Shown: positions 20,389 to 31,690 of the stretch, one piece after another
Position numbering within the stretch: position 1 is the stretch's first letter
Layout: every line of letters starts with the position of its first letter
DNA from: Comamonadaceae bacterium
GTDB lineage: Bacteria > Pseudomonadota > Gammaproteobacteria > Burkholderiales > Burkholderiaceae_C
Direction of reading: 5' to 3'
DNA length: 53,867 nucleotides
Assembly (NCBI GenBank): GCA_011391745.1
Contig: JAABPX010000020.1
Span: 1-53,867, forward strand
Notes under the pieces: model-generated
What the model saw: only the letters and a program-made list of their open reading frames with translations
What the model was told of the DNA's origin: nothing
Database searches by the model: none
Translations under genes and position numbers: made by a program

Positions 20389-20598
20389 CAGGCCTTGCGC
20401 CGCTCGTGTCCCCCGCCTCAACGCTGCAGCGTTGAGGCTCCTCCTTGACCTCGCTTTGCAAGGCCTGCCGCGCAACCGAACAACAAGACCTGTAAGAACA
20501 CATCCCCGGAGCCCGAACTGCTGAGCCCTGCAAAGCGAGGTAAAGGAGGAGGTTTCGGCCAAGCCGAAGCCGGGGGACACGAGCGGCGCAGGGCTCAG
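20389..20598. repeat. REP/BIME-like inverted doublet of a ~79-bp palindromic element
   Basis: Copy A 20389-20467 has ends caggccttgc/gcaaggcctg. Copy B 20521-20598 has ends ctgagccctgc/gcagggctcag. The copies are inverted: gcgccgctcgtgtccccc (A) versus gggggacacgagcggcgc (B), and cctccttgacctcgctttgc (A) versus gcaaagcgaggtaaaggagg (B). Confidence 0.85.
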
Positions 20599-20641
20599 CG
20601 GTCTGGGCGGGCAAACGCACAAACCGTCGAGCGCAAAACAA

Positions 20642-21313
20642 TCAGAACGTCAAGGTCCGAACCCCGGAGGCCGTGCCCAACAAACACACCGACGCTTTTT
20701 GGTGAGCGAACACCCCCACCGTCACCACACCCGGCCAGTTGTTGACCTCGCTCTCAAAGGCCAAGGGGTCGGCGATCTTCAGGCCATTGACGTCCACGAT
20801 GTGCTGACCGTTGTCGGTCACCAAAGGCTGGCCGTTGACTTGACGCACCACGGCGTTCGCACCCATGGCTTGGAACTGGCGCACGATGCGGGTGGTGGCC
20901 ATGGGGATGACTTCCACGGGCAATGGGAACGCGCCCAAGACCTGCACCAGCTTGCTTTCATCGGCAATGCAGACGAATTGAGCGGACTGTGCGGCGACGA
21001 TTTTTTCGCGCGTCAGGGCTGCGCCGCCGCCTTTGACCATGTGGCCTTGGTGATCGATCTCGTCGGCGCCGTCGATGTAGACCGACAAACGCTCCACCTC
21101 GTTGCTGTCAAACACCGGAATGCCCAAGGCCTTTAAGCGCAGCGTTGAAGCCTCGGAGCTGGAAACAGCACCTTTGATCTGATCTTTCATGGTAGCCAAG
21201 GCTTCAATGAATTTGTTCACGGTGGAGCCCGTGCCCACACCGACAATCTCGCCGGGCACAACGTAGTTCAGGGCGGCTTGGCCCACCAGGGCTTTGAGTT
21301 CGTCTTGGGTCAT
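20642..21313 (-). CDS. rpiA: Ribose-5-phosphate isomerase A
   Basis: [43 protein letters not shown]. Confidence 0.97.
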   Translation of the reverse strand: MTQDELKALVGQAALNYVVPGEIVGVGTGSTVNKFIEALATMKDQIKGAVSSSEASTLRLKALGIPVFDSNEVERLSVYIDGADEIDHQGHMVKGGGAALTREKIVAAQSAQFVCIADESKLVQVLGAFPLPVEVIPMATTRIVRQFQAMGANAVVRQVNGQPLVTDNGQHIVDVNGLKIADPLAFESEVNNWPGVVTVGVFAHQKASVCLLGTASGVRTLTF

Positions 21314-21362
21314 GGGGACTTTCGGGTCTGAGACAATCGAAGAGATAAAACGGAATTATCCA

Positions 21363-22418
21363 ATGTCCTTGATCCCCTACGCCCTCGCCCGCGCCGTGCT
21401 GTTCCAAATGGACCCCGAAAAGGCCCACGACTTAACGATGGACAGCATCGCCCGCACACAAAACACACCGCTCGATCGCCTCTACCGCCAATGCCGTGTG
21501 GACGACCCGATCACCTTGGCTGGCCTGCGCTTTCCCAACCGCGTGGGCTTGGCCGCCGGTTTGGACAAAAACGCGCGCTGCATCGACGGCTTGGGCGCCA
21601 TGGGCTTTGGTTTTGTGGAGGTCGGCACGGTCACGCCCAAAGCGCAACCAGGCAACCCCCAACCGCGCATGTTCCGCCTGCTGCAGGCCAGCGCGTTGAT
21701 CAATCGATTGGGCTTCAACAACCAAGGCTTGGACGCGTTTGTGGCCAATGTGCAGCGCGCTCGTTGCCGACAAGCCCCGCGCAGCAACCCCATGCTGCTG
21801 GGCCTGAACATTGGCAAAAACGCCGCGACGCCGATGGAGAACGCCACCGACGATTACCTCATCGCCTTGGCCGGTGTGTACCCGCACGCCGACTACGTGA
21901 CGGTGAACATCTCCAGCCCCAACACCAAGAACCTGCGAGCGCTGCAGAGCGACGAAGCGCTGGACGGCTTGCTCGGCGCGCTGGTGGCGCGGCGCGAGAC
22001 CTTGGCCACCGAACACGGTCGGCGCGTGCCCATGTTCTTAAAAATCGCCCCCGATTTGGACGAAACCCAGGTCGGCGTGATCGCTGCCACGCTGCGCCAA
22101 CACGGCATGGATGGCGTGATCGCCACCAACACCACCTTGTCACGCGAAGCGGTAGCGGGCATGGCCCACGCCGAAGAAACTGGCGGTCTGTCAGGAGCCC
22201 CCGTGCAGGCGGCTAGCAACCGCGTGATTGCCCAATTGCGTGCGTCCTTGGGCAGTGACTTTCCCATCATTGGGGTCGGCGGGGTGATGTCAGGGGTTGA
22301 CGCCGTGGCCAAAATCCAAGCCGGTGCCGATGTGGTGCAGATCTACACCGGCTTGATCTATCAAGGCCCTGCTTTGGTGAGCGAAGTGGCGCGGGCGTTG
22401 AAACAACACCCACGCTGA
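21363..22418 (+). CDS. pyrD: Dihydroorotate dehydrogenase (quinone)
   Basis: [57 protein letters not shown]. Confidence 0.97.
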   Translation: MSLIPYALARAVLFQMDPEKAHDLTMDSIARTQNTPLDRLYRQCRVDDPITLAGLRFPNRVGLAAGLDKNARCIDGLGAMGFGFVEVGTVTPKAQPGNPQPRMFRLLQASALINRLGFNNQGLDAFVANVQRARCRQAPRSNPMLLGLNIGKNAATPMENATDDYLIALAGVYPHADYVTVNISSPNTKNLRALQSDEALDGLLGALVARRETLATEHGRRVPMFLKIAPDLDETQVGVIAATLRQHGMDGVIATNTTLSREAVAGMAHAEETGGLSGAPVQAASNRVIAQLRASLGSDFPIIGVGGVMSGVDAVAKIQAGADVVQIYTGLIYQGPALVSEVARALKQHPR

Positions 22419-22421
22419 CAC

Positions 22422-23543
22422 TCAAGGCTGATTGGGGCTCAGCAAGCGCGCCACGTGCTGCGCGATGGCGAGCGAGCTCGTCAAACCCGGTGACTCAATA
22501 CCCAGCAAATTCACCAAACCAGGCACCCCATGGTCGCCTGGGCCTTGTATCAAAAAATCGGCCGACGCCGATTGGGGTCCGCTGATTTTGGGTCGAATGC
22601 CCGCATAACCGGCTTGCAGGGCACCGTCGGGCAGCCCTGGCCAATAGCGACGAATTTCGGCATAAAACGCATCGCCACGGCGCGGGTCCACTTGCAGATC
22701 TGAGGGGTCTTGCACCCACTGAACATCCGGGCCGAATTTGGCTTGCCCACCCAAATCCAAGGTGAGGTGCACGCCCAAACCAGCGGCCTCAGGGACTGGG
22801 TAAATCAACCGAGAAAATGGCGCCTTACCCACCAAGGTGAAGTAATTGCCTTTGGCGTAGTGGGCTTTGGGCAACAATTGCGTGTCCAAACCATGCATGG
22901 CGTGCGCCAATGAAACCGCATTCAACCCCGCCGCATTGACCAAGGCACGGCACGCCAACTCGGTGCCATCGGCGGTGCAGACATGTATCGGATGCTGGGC
23001 TGTGCCTTGACGCAAACCGATGCGCCGAACCGGCGAGACCAACGCCAATAAGCCCCCCGCGTTCTCCATGTCGCCTTGCAATGCAAGCATGAGCCCATGG
23101 CTGTCGATCACACCGGTGCTTGGCGAAAGCAAGGCGGCTTCGCACGCCAGCGCTGGCTCCAAAGCGCGGGCCTGGGCGGCATTGAGCATTTCCAAGTCGT
23201 GCACGCCGTTGGCTTGTGCTTTTTCGACCATGCCCATGAGTGCCGACACCTGTTCGGCTTGTGTGGCGACAATGAGTTTTCCCAAACGTTGATGTTTCAC
23301 ACCACGTTCGGCGCAATAGGCGTACAACAGGAACTTGCCTTGCACACACAACCGCGCTTTGAGCGAACCTGCCGGGTAATAGATACCGGCATGAATCACT
23401 TCGCTGTTGCGGGCACTGGTGCCGGTGCCCACCGCGTTTTCCGCCTCGAGTACCCACACTTCACGACCGGCCAAAGCCAGCGCACGCGCCACAGCCAAGC
23501 CCACCACACCGGCACCGATCACCACAACGTCAACGGCATCCAT
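22422..23543 (-). CDS. FAD-dependent oxidoreductase (L-2-hydroxyglutarate oxidase-like)
   Basis: [31 protein letters not shown] Rossmann motif; [36 protein letters not shown]. Confidence 0.85.
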   Translation of the reverse strand: MDAVDVVVIGAGVVGLAVARALALAGREVWVLEAENAVGTGTSARNSEVIHAGIYYPAGSLKARLCVQGKFLLYAYCAERGVKHQRLGKLIVATQAEQVSALMGMVEKAQANGVHDLEMLNAAQARALEPALACEAALLSPSTGVIDSHGLMLALQGDMENAGGLLALVSPVRRIGLRQGTAQHPIHVCTADGTELACRALVNAAGLNAVSLAHAMHGLDTQLLPKAHYAKGNYFTLVGKAPFSRLIYPVPEAAGLGVHLTLDLGGQAKFGPDVQWVQDPSDLQVDPRRGDAFYAEIRRYWPGLPDGALQAGYAGIRPKISGPQSASADFLIQGPGDHGVPGLVNLLGIESPGLTSSLAIAQHVARLLSPNQP

Positions 23544-23555
23544 GGCGGCTGTGTT

Positions 23556-24227
23556 TCAGTTCAAGCCCAACATGACCAAAAGATCGAGGGGGCACAAAAT
23601 GTCCGCATTCGCTCCCCACGTGTGGGGCTGCGCTTGTGGACCCAAATAGCCGTACAACGCGGCAACGGTATGCATGCCAGCCGCGCGGCCCGCCACAATG
23701 TCTCGCTCATCATCGCCCACGTAAACGCATTCGGTGGGTGACAGCCTCAAACGACGAGCGGCTTCCAACAAAGGGGCGGGATGGGGTTTGGCGTGTGGCG
23801 TGGTGTCGCCACAAACCACCACGCAAGCGCCAGCCAGCGCCGGGGTGGCCTCAATCAAAGGCAATGCCAAACGTTCGACTTTGTTGGTGACGATGCCCCA
23901 AGGCAAACCGGTCATGCCAAGTCGATCCAACACAGGCGGCACACCCATAAACGCCTTGGTATTTAACAACACCACTTCATACGCGTGCAAGAATTCGTCT
24001 TTGTGCGCTTCGTATTCCGGGTGGTCCGGTGCCATGTCCAGGGCAACGCGCAACATGCCCCGCGCACCCGAACCGGCGTAAGGGCGGTAATCTGCGATTG
24101 GTCGCTCAGACAAGCACCGGTGAGACAACATTCGATTGGCGGCAGCGGCCAGCTCTGGGGCAGAGTCAAGCAAAGTACCGTCCAAGTCAAACAACACCGC
24201 TTTGACAGGCGGCAAGACCGTATTCAT
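23556..24227 (-). CDS. gph: Phosphoglycolate phosphatase (HAD)
   Basis: VLFDLDGTLLDSAPELAAAANRML; YVGDDERDIVAGRAAG; overlaps ubiG by 4 nt. Confidence 0.92.
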   Translation of the reverse strand: MNTVLPPVKAVLFDLDGTLLDSAPELAAAANRMLSHRCLSERPIADYRPYAGSGARGMLRVALDMAPDHPEYEAHKDEFLHAYEVVLLNTKAFMGVPPVLDRLGMTGLPWGIVTNKVERLALPLIEATPALAGACVVVCGDTTPHAKPHPAPLLEAARRLRLSPTECVYVGDDERDIVAGRAAGMHTVAALYGYLGPQAQPHTWGANADILCPLDLLVMLGLN

Positions 24228-24940
24228 GGCTTGCGCGTGGACATCATGAAGTTCACGCTGGTGTCGCCGTCAAGCCAATATCGACGAGTCACGGGGTTGT
24301 ATTGCAGGCCTTTGGAGGCTTGGTGGATCAAACCCGCCTCGCGGATGTACTGCCCTAACTCGTTGGGGCGAATGAACTTGGCGTATTCGTGTGTGCCTCT
24401 GGGCAGCAAGTTAAGCACATACTCCGCACCGACGATGGCAAACAAAAACGATTTAAGGTTCCGGTTGAGGGTGGAGAAAAACACCCACCCGCCCGGTTTG
24501 ACTAGGCGTGCACAGGCACTCACCACCGAGGCAGGATCGGGCACATGCTCGAGCATTTCCATGCAGGTCACCACATCAAACGTCTCCGGGCTTTCATCAG
24601 CCAAGGCTTCGGTGCTGATTTCTCGGTACGAGATGTTGGGGGTCTGCGCTTCAAGTGCATGCAGCTGCGCCACTTTAAGCGCTTTGCTCGACAAATCAAT
24701 CCCCGTGACTTGCGCTCCGGCACGCGCCATGGCATCCGCCAAAATGCCACCGCCACAGCCAACGTCAAGAACCCGCTTGCTGGACAAACCCACGGCCTGA
24801 TCAATCCACTGCAACCGCAAGGGATTGATTTGGTGCAGTGGTCGAAACTCACTGTCTGGATCCCACCAACGGTGCGCCAGTTCGGAAAATTTGGCCAATT
24901 CTGCTGGGTCAGCGTTGACGGGAGGTGAGATTGGATTCAT
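24224..24940 (-). CDS. ubiG: 3-demethylubiquinol O-methyltransferase
   Basis: MNPISPPVNADPAELAKFSELAHRWWDPDSEFRPLHQINPLRLQWI; VLDVGCGGGIL. Confidence 0.95.
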   Translation of the reverse strand: MNPISPPVNADPAELAKFSELAHRWWDPDSEFRPLHQINPLRLQWIDQAVGLSSKRVLDVGCGGGILADAMARAGAQVTGIDLSSKALKVAQLHALEAQTPNISYREISTEALADESPETFDVVTCMEMLEHVPDPASVVSACARLVKPGGWVFFSTLNRNLKSFLFAIVGAEYVLNLLPRGTHEYAKFIRPNELGQYIREAGLIHQASKGLQYNPVTRRYWLDGDTSVNFMMSTRKP

Positions 24941-24960
24941 GGTTAGATTATCACGAAGGC

Positions 24961-24992
24961 AAAAAAAACCGCGCCTAAGCGCGGTTTTTCGA
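24961..24992 (-). terminator. Rho-independent terminator downstream of the ompA-like gene
   Basis: aaaaaaaaccgcgcctaagcgcggttttt; GC stem with T-run on the minus strand. Confidence 0.85.
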
Positions 24993-25004
24993 TTCAAAAC
25001 AGAC

Positions 25005-25643
25005 TTACTTTTTGGCAGTACCTGTCACTTCAACTTCAACGCGACGGTTCTTGGCGCGGCCAGCTGCAGTGCTGTTGTCAGCCACAGGCATGGTTTCACC
25101 CTTACCATCGGTCTTAATCTGCTGAGCAGCCAAACCTTGGCTGACCAGGTAAGCCTTCACTGCCTCAGCACGGCGCAGCGACAAACTCTGGTTGTACTCG
25201 TCAGAAGCACGTGAGTCGGTGTGACCAACAGCCACCAACATATCCAAATTCACAGTTTTCAGTTTGGCAACCAATTCGTCCAACTGAGTTTTACCTTCTG
25301 CTTTGAGAACAGCTTTGTCCGTGTCAAAGAAAGCTGCAGCGGCGTAAGTGACCTTGGCAGGCATAACGATAACTGGAGCAACAGGCGCTGGAGGTTTCGC
25401 CACAACCACAGGCGCTTGAATGGGGGCAACTGCTGGTGGTGTTTGCGCTTTCACTGGAGCGGGTGCACCATCACAGTTTGGATAGGCTGTAGCAGAAGTC
25501 CAAGAAGCATTGCGCCAGCAATATTCATTGGCAGCGTTTTTCCAGACAGTACCATCAGCAGCTACCCAGTTGTTGTAGGGTTGCGCTTGAACACCACCCA
25601 CCACAAAAAACATTGACAAGACGACAGCAGAAAACTTGTTCAT
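25005..25643 (-). CDS. OmpA family outer membrane protein
   Basis: C-terminal OmpA domain: LKTVNLDMLVAVGHTDSRASDEYNQSLSLRRAEAVKAYLVSQGL; GRAKNRRVEVEV. Confidence 0.94.
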   Translation of the reverse strand: MNKFSAVVLSMFFVVGGVQAQPYNNWVAADGTVWKNAANEYCWRNASWTSATAYPNCDGAPAPVKAQTPPAVAPIQAPVVVAKPPAPVAPVIVMPAKVTYAAAAFFDTDKAVLKAEGKTQLDELVAKLKTVNLDMLVAVGHTDSRASDEYNQSLSLRRAEAVKAYLVSQGLAAQQIKTDGKGETMPVADNSTAAGRAKNRRVEVEVTGTAKK

Positions 25644-25945
25644 CGAAAACTCCTAATGCATGCAAATGCGTTGTATTTGATTGAAAACGAGGAGGAGGCA
25701 GCTAAAAGCAACAACCACCAATTTATTGTACTGCAAGAAGCAAAGTCAAGTCTACGCCACACGTATTAACTTACCAACAGGTATGCTCTTTGAAACCGAT
25801 TCATCACATTAACGTGTTATTAAGATGAACTTCTTGAACCGCCTGCTTACCCCAAGATTGACACCGAATGTTTAAACAAGCTTCATACTAACTAAAATAG
25901 TCAATCATTTGTCAGCCGGCACATTGACAACCACTTTTTTTCGAC

Positions 25946-28606
25946 ATGACACAGTTCGCCAAAGAAACCTTGCCCATCAGCCTTGAGGAGGAGATGCGCC
26001 GCAGCTATCTCGACTACGCCATGAGCGTCATCGTGGGTCGGGCTCTGCCCGATGCCCGTGATGGCCTAAAGCCGGTTCACCGCCGAGTGCTGTTCGCCAT
26101 GCACGAACTCAACAACGACTGGAACCGACCCTACAAAAAGTCGGCCCGTATCGTGGGTGACGTCATCGGCAAATACCATCCCCACGGCGATAGCGCGGTC
26201 TATGACACCATCGTTCGCATGGCGCAAGACTTCTCCTTGCGTCACATGTTGGTCGATGGTCAAGGCAACTTCGGCTCTGTTGACGGCGACAATGCAGCAG
26301 CCATGCGCTACACGGAAATTCGCCTGTCGAAAATCGCGCACGAGATGCTGGCCGACATCGATAAAGAGACGGTGGACTTCGGCCCCAACTACGACGGCTC
26401 AGAAAAAGAGCCCTTGGTGTTGCCCAGCCGCATCCCCAATCTGCTGGTCAACGGCTCCTCGGGTATTGCCGTGGGCATGGCCACCAACATTCCGCCACAC
26501 AACCTCAACGAGGTGGTGGATGCGTGTTTGCACATGCTGCAGCACCCCGACGCCAGCGTGGACGACCTCATGGAAATTGTGCCCGCGCCCGACTTCCCCA
26601 CCGCCGGCATCATCTACGGCATGACTGGCGTCAAAGAGGGTTACCGCACTGGCCGTGGGCGAGTGGTCATGCGCGCCAAATGCCACTTTGAAGACATCGA
26701 CAAGGGCCAACGCCAAGCCATCATCGTTGACGAGTTGCCCTACCAAGTGAACAAAAAGACGCTGCAAGAGCGCATCGCTGAGTTGGTTCACGAGAAAAAA
26801 ATTGAGGGCATTAGCCACATCCAAGACGAGTCAGACAAATCCGGCATGCGACTGGTGATTGAACTCAAGCGTGGCGAAGTGCCCGAGGTGGTGCTCAACA
26901 ACCTCTACAAACAAACCCAGCTGCAAGACACCTTTGGCATGAACATGGTGGCCCTGATCGACGGTCAACCCAAGCTGTGCAACCTCAAAGACTTGGTGCA
27001 GGTGTTCTTGGAGCACCGCCGCGAAGTCGTCACGCGCCGCACGGTCTTCACCCTACGTAAAGCCCGCGAACGCGGCCACGTTCTGGAAGGTCTGGCCATC
27101 GCCTTGGCCAATATCGACGAGTTCATCCGCATCATCCGCGAGTCGCCCACACCGCCGGTGGCCAAAGCTGAGTTGATGACCCGCCAGTGGGACAGTGCCT
27201 TGGTGCGCGAGATGCTCACGCGGGCGCGCGTCGATGGGGGCGTGATTAACGCCGACGACTACCGGCCCGACGGTTTGGAGCGTGAATTCGGCATGCAAGC
27301 CGATGGCCTTTACCGCTTGTCGGAAACACAAGCGCAAGAGATTTTGCAAATGCGCTTGCAGCGTTTGACTGGCTTGGAACAAGACAAAATCGTGGCCGAA
27401 TACAAGGAGGTCATGGCCGAAATCGACGACTTGCTCGATATCCTGTCCAAGCCCGAGCGCGTCTCGACGATCATTGGCGAAGAACTCGTTGAGGTTAAAC
27501 GGGAATTCGGTCAAACCAAGCTGGGTGCCCGGCGCAGCGAAATTGAACACAGCGCGCAAGACCTGTCCACCGAAGACCTGATCACGCCCACCGACATGGT
27601 GGTCACACTCAGCCACAGCGGCTACATCAAGAGCCAACCGCTGTCCGAGTACCGCGCCCAAAAACGCGGCGGTCGCGGCAAACTGGCCACCGCCACCAAA
27701 GAAGACGACTGGATCGACCAGCTCTTCATTGCCAACACACACGACTACCTGCTGTGCTTCTCCAACCGCGGCCGCTTGTACTGGCTCAAAGTATGGGAAG
27801 TGCCGGCCGGCTCGCGTGGCTCGCGTGGTCGCCCCATCGTCAATATGTTCCCGCTTCAAGAAGGCGAAAAGATCAATGTAGTCTTGGCCCTGACTGGTGA
27901 GGCACGCACCTTCCCAGACAACCAATTCGTCTTCATGGCCACCTCCATGGGCACGGTGAAGAAGACCTCGCTCGACGAGTTTTCCAACCCCCGCAAAGGC
28001 GGCATCATCGCCGTCAACTTGGACGACGGCGACTTCCTGATTGGTGCTGCACTGACCGACGGTCAACACGACGTGATGTTGTTCAGCGATGGCGGCAAGG
28101 CTGTGCGCTTCGATGAAAACGATGTGCGCCCGCTGGGCCGCAGTGCCCGCGGGGTGCGCGGCATGATGATCGAAGACCACCAAAGCGTCATCGCTATGCT
28201 GGTCTCGCAACAGGAGGGCGCACCAGAAGGTGAACAGGCGGCGCGCACCAGTGTGTTGACTGCGACCGAAAACGGTTATGGCAAACGCACCGCCATCACC
28301 GAGTACACGCGCCATGGGCGTGGCACCAAGGGCATGATTGCCATCCAACAATCCGAGCGCAACGGCAAGGTCGTGGCCGCCACCTTGGTGGGCACCGACG
28401 ACGAAATCATGCTCATCACCGACACAGGCGTTCTGGTGCGCACACGCGTGGGCGAAATCCGTGAACTCGGTCGTGCGACCCAAGGCGTCACGCTGATCAG
28501 CTTGGACGATGGGGCCAAGTTGTCGGGCTTGCAACGCATCGTGGAAAACGACGCCAACGCCCGCGACGAAGACGACAGCGATGATGTCGGGGCCGAGCAG
28601 GCATGA
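25946..28606 (+). CDS. gyrA: DNA gyrase subunit A
   Basis: [45 protein letters not shown]-type GyrA box ([10 protein letters not shown]). Confidence 0.98.
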   Translation: MTQFAKETLPISLEEEMRRSYLDYAMSVIVGRALPDARDGLKPVHRRVLFAMHELNNDWNRPYKKSARIVGDVIGKYHPHGDSAVYDTIVRMAQDFSLRHMLVDGQGNFGSVDGDNAAAMRYTEIRLSKIAHEMLADIDKETVDFGPNYDGSEKEPLVLPSRIPNLLVNGSSGIAVGMATNIPPHNLNEVVDACLHMLQHPDASVDDLMEIVPAPDFPTAGIIYGMTGVKEGYRTGRGRVVMRAKCHFEDIDKGQRQAIIVDELPYQVNKKTLQERIAELVHEKKIEGISHIQDESDKSGMRLVIELKRGEVPEVVLNNLYKQTQLQDTFGMNMVALIDGQPKLCNLKDLVQVFLEHRREVVTRRTVFTLRKARERGHVLEGLAIALANIDEFIRIIRESPTPPVAKAELMTRQWDSALVREMLTRARVDGGVINADDYRPDGLEREFGMQADGLYRLSETQAQEILQMRLQRLTGLEQDKIVAEYKEVMAEIDDLLDILSKPERVSTIIGEELVEVKREFGQTKLGARRSEIEHSAQDLSTEDLITPTDMVVTLSHSGYIKSQPLSEYRAQKRGGRGKLATATKEDDWIDQLFIANTHDYLLCFSNRGRLYWLKVWEVPAGSRGSRGRPIVNMFPLQEGEKINVVLALTGEARTFPDNQFVFMATSMGTVKKTSLDEFSNPRKGGIIAVNLDDGDFLIGAALTDGQHDVMLFSDGGKAVRFDENDVRPLGRSARGVRGMMIEDHQSVIAMLVSQQEGAPEGEQAARTSVLTATENGYGKRTAITEYTRHGRGTKGMIAIQQSERNGKVVAATLVGTDDEIMLITDTGVLVRTRVGEIRELGRATQGVTLISLDDGAKLSGLQRIVENDANARDEDDSDDVGAEQA

Positions 28607-29694
28607 CACGTCCATGGAATTTCTCGGCTGGCCCTGCGGTCATGCCGCTGGAGGTCTTGGAGCAAGCCGCTGCTGAGATGTCCGATTGGCATGGCTGCGG
28701 TATGGGTGTCATGGAGATGAGCCACCGCGGCAAAGAGTTCAACAGCATCTGCGTGCAAGCCGAAGCCGACTTGCGCGAACTCTTGGCCGTGCCCCCGAAC
28801 TTCAAAGTCTTGTTTATGCAAGGCGGTGGTTTGGCCGAAAACGCCATCGTGCCTTTGAACTTGTCTCAAGGTGGCACGGTCGATGTGGTGGTCACGGGCA
28901 GTTGGAGCGAAAAATCCTTTAAGGAAATTGGCAAATACGGCACGCCCCACCTGGTCGCCAGCAACGCCGCCAGCCAATTCACCCGTTTGCCCGAACCCAC
29001 CCAGTGGCAACTCAGCCCCGACGCGCAGTACCTGCACATCTGCAGCAACGAAACCATCCACGGCGTGGAATTCCACGAGCTACCAGACATCAAGGCCTTG
29101 GGTTCGGGTGCGCCTTTGGTGATGGATTTTTCTTCCAACGTGCTTTCGCGCAGCGTCGATTGGTCGCGTGTGGGTTTGGCCTTTGGTGGTGCGCAGAAAA
29201 ACATCGGTCCGGCCGGCGTGACACTGGTCGTGGTGCGCGAAGACCTCTTGGGCCACGCACTCAAGGCTTGCCCCAGCGCCTTCAACTACCAGACTGTGGC
29301 CGACAACGGCTCCATGTACAACACCCCGCCAACCTACAGCATCTACATGGCAGGCTTGACCTTTCAATGGCTCAAGCGACAAGGCGGTGTGGCCGAAATG
29401 GAGCGGCGCAACATCGCCAAAGCCGCATTGCTTTATGACTGTATCGACCGCTCCAGTTTTTACAACAACCCGGTCGCAGCGAATTGCCGATCGCGCATGA
29501 ACGTGCCGTTCTTCTTGGCCGACGCATCTCGCAACGATGCATTTTTGGCCGGCGCAAAAGCGGCGGGCCTGTTACAACTCAAGGGCCACCAATCGGTCGG
29601 CGGCATGCGCGCCAGTCTTTACAACGCCATGCCCATTGACGGCGTTCGTGCTTTGGTTGAATACCTGCGCGAATTTGAGCGAACCCAAGCCTAA
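28603..29694 (+). CDS. serC: Phosphoserine aminotransferase
   Basis: [21 protein letters not shown]; 363 aa. Confidence 0.97.
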   Translation: MTRPWNFSAGPAVMPLEVLEQAAAEMSDWHGCGMGVMEMSHRGKEFNSICVQAEADLRELLAVPPNFKVLFMQGGGLAENAIVPLNLSQGGTVDVVVTGSWSEKSFKEIGKYGTPHLVASNAASQFTRLPEPTQWQLSPDAQYLHICSNETIHGVEFHELPDIKALGSGAPLVMDFSSNVLSRSVDWSRVGLAFGGAQKNIGPAGVTLVVVREDLLGHALKACPSAFNYQTVADNGSMYNTPPTYSIYMAGLTFQWLKRQGGVAEMERRNIAKAALLYDCIDRSSFYNNPVAANCRSRMNVPFFLADASRNDAFLAGAKAAGLLQLKGHQSVGGMRASLYNAMPIDGVRALVEYLREFERTQA

Positions 29695-29701
29695 ACACCC
29701 C

Positions 29702-30784
29702 ATGGCCAAAACCCTTGCCGATCTGCGCGTTCAAATCGACGCCGTGGACCGCGACCTCTTGCAACTGCTCAACCAACGCGCGGCCTTGGCCAATGAGGTG
29801 GGAGACATCAAGCGCGCCGAAGGCTCGCCGGTGTTTCGTCCCGAACGCGAAGCCCAAGTCATTCATGGCTTGCAGTCGGCCAATCCAGGGCCTTTAAAAA
29901 ATGCCAGCGTGGGCTGGATTTGGCGCGAGATCATGTCGGCTTGCCGTGCCTTAGAAGCCCCACAGCGCGTGGCGTTTTTGGGGCCATCGGGCACCTTCAG
30001 CGAGCAAGCCGCTTTGGGCTTTTTTGGCTCAAGCATTGAGGCCATGCCCTGCGCAAGCATTGATGAGGTGTTTCGGTCAACGGCGGCGGGCTCGGCTCAG
30101 TTTGGAGTGGTGCCGGTGGAGAACTCCACCGAGGGCGCTGTGTCGCGTTCATTGGATTTGTTCCTACAGTCTCCGCTGCACATCGTGGGCGAAACCAGCC
30201 TACTGATTCGCCACAATCTGCTGCGCCAGCACGCTGGTTTGCAAAGCATCGAGGCCGTTTTGGCCCACCCACAGGCCTTGGCCCAGTGCCAAGGCTGGCT
30301 CAATACCCACTTGCCCGATGCCGAGCGCCGGGCGGTATCGAGCAACGCCGAAGGTGCGCGTTTGGCCACCCAACACCCCACGTGGGCCGCCATTGCCAGC
30401 GAGCGCGCCGCCACCGAATTTGGTTTGCACATCGCCGCCCACGCCATCCAAGACGAGGCCTTCAACCGCACGCGTTTTGCCGTCATTTGCTTGCCACAAA
30501 CTTTAGCCACTCCGCAGGCCAGTGGTCAAGACTGCATCAGCTTGGTGGTCTCTGTGCCCAACCGCGCCGGTGCCGTGCACGACTTGCTTGTCCCGCTCAA
30601 AACCCATGGCGTGTCGATGACGCGCTTCGAATCCCGCCCCGCCAAATCCGGCCAATGGGAATACTTTTTTTACATCGACCTGCGCGGCCATCCATCACAA
30701 GCCCATGTCGCTGCGGCTCTCAAAGACCTACAAAGTCTGTGCGCGTTCTACAAGGTTCTGGGGGTCTACCCCTCGATGGATTAA
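29702..30784 (+). CDS. pheA: Bifunctional chorismate mutase/prephenate dehydratase
   Basis: N-terminal chorismate mutase LADLRVQIDAVDRDLLQLLNQRA, then RVAFLGPSGTFSEQAA and ESRPAKSGQWEYFFYID. Confidence 0.96.
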   Translation: MAKTLADLRVQIDAVDRDLLQLLNQRAALANEVGDIKRAEGSPVFRPEREAQVIHGLQSANPGPLKNASVGWIWREIMSACRALEAPQRVAFLGPSGTFSEQAALGFFGSSIEAMPCASIDEVFRSTAAGSAQFGVVPVENSTEGAVSRSLDLFLQSPLHIVGETSLLIRHNLLRQHAGLQSIEAVLAHPQALAQCQGWLNTHLPDAERRAVSSNAEGARLATQHPTWAAIASERAATEFGLHIAAHAIQDEAFNRTRFAVICLPQTLATPQASGQDCISLVVSVPNRAGAVHDLLVPLKTHGVSMTRFESRPAKSGQWEYFFYIDLRGHPSQAHVAAALKDLQSLCAFYKVLGVYPSMD

Positions 30785-30807
30785 CGCCACACGCAGACGC
30801 GCTCTAT

Positions 30808-31686
30808 ATGTTCAAACAACTCGGACTCATTGGCTGCGGCCTGATGGGCGGCTCTTTTGCCTTGGCGCTCAAGCGTTCTGGCTTGGTTGAAACGGTGGTG
30901 GGTTATAGCCAGACACAGGAAACCACACAAAAAGCCTTGCAACTCGGTGTTGTGGATCGGGTGGTGAACACCCCTTCAGAGGCTGTGCGAGGCGCCGATC
31001 TCGTTTTGATTGCCGTGCCCGTGGCGGCCATTGAGCCGACCCTGCAAGCCATTGGCCCGCATTTGAGCGACCACTGTTTGGTCATGGATGTCGGATCCAC
31101 CAAACAAGACGTGGTGATGGGCGCACGCCGCGCGTTGAACGGGCAGATTGGGTGCTTCGTACCCGCACACCCGATTGCAGGCAAAGAACACGCGGGGGTT
31201 GAACACGCGAGTGCAGACCTCTACGCAGGCTGCCAGGTCGTGCTCACGCCCACCCAAGACACCCCCATGGCCAACACCGAGCGTGCGCAAACCCTCTGGG
31301 AAGCCTTGGGCTGCCGGGTTCGTTGCATGAGCCCCGAGGCGCACGACACGGCCTATGCCGCCGTCAGTCATCTGCCTCACCTCTTGGCCTTTGCCATGAT
31401 GAAGGCCATCCAAGACCAGCGGGGTGGCGAAAGGCTGTTGTCTTTGGCTGGCCCCGGTTTTCGCGACTTCACGCGCATCGCCGCCAGCGAGCCCAGTGTG
31501 TGGCGCGATATTTTGATCTCCAACCGCCAAGCCGTGCTGGCCCAACTGGATCTCTACCAACAAGCATTACACGCCTTTGAAACGGCCCTCATTACCGAAG
31601 ACGCCCCGGCCTTGCGTGAACTCATCGCCACCGCCAGCGCGGCGCGCGCCGATTGGCGTTTGGGCCAAGGCCCACGTTCAGACTGA
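30808..31686 (+). CDS. tyrA: Prephenate dehydrogenase
   Basis: [38 protein letters not shown]. Confidence 0.95.
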   Translation: MFKQLGLIGCGLMGGSFALALKRSGLVETVVGYSQTQETTQKALQLGVVDRVVNTPSEAVRGADLVLIAVPVAAIEPTLQAIGPHLSDHCLVMDVGSTKQDVVMGARRALNGQIGCFVPAHPIAGKEHAGVEHASADLYAGCQVVLTPTQDTPMANTERAQTLWEALGCRVRCMSPEAHDTAYAAVSHLPHLLAFAMMKAIQDQRGGERLLSLAGPGFRDFTRIAASEPSVWRDILISNRQAVLAQLDLYQQALHAFETALITEDAPALRELIATASAARADWRLGQGPRSD

Positions 31687-31690
31687 CACC

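Noticed and set aside
27053-28615. 520-aa ORF antisense to gyrA
   Set aside because: Opposite strand is clear GyrA; the antisense composition is typical of codon-bias shadow ORFs.
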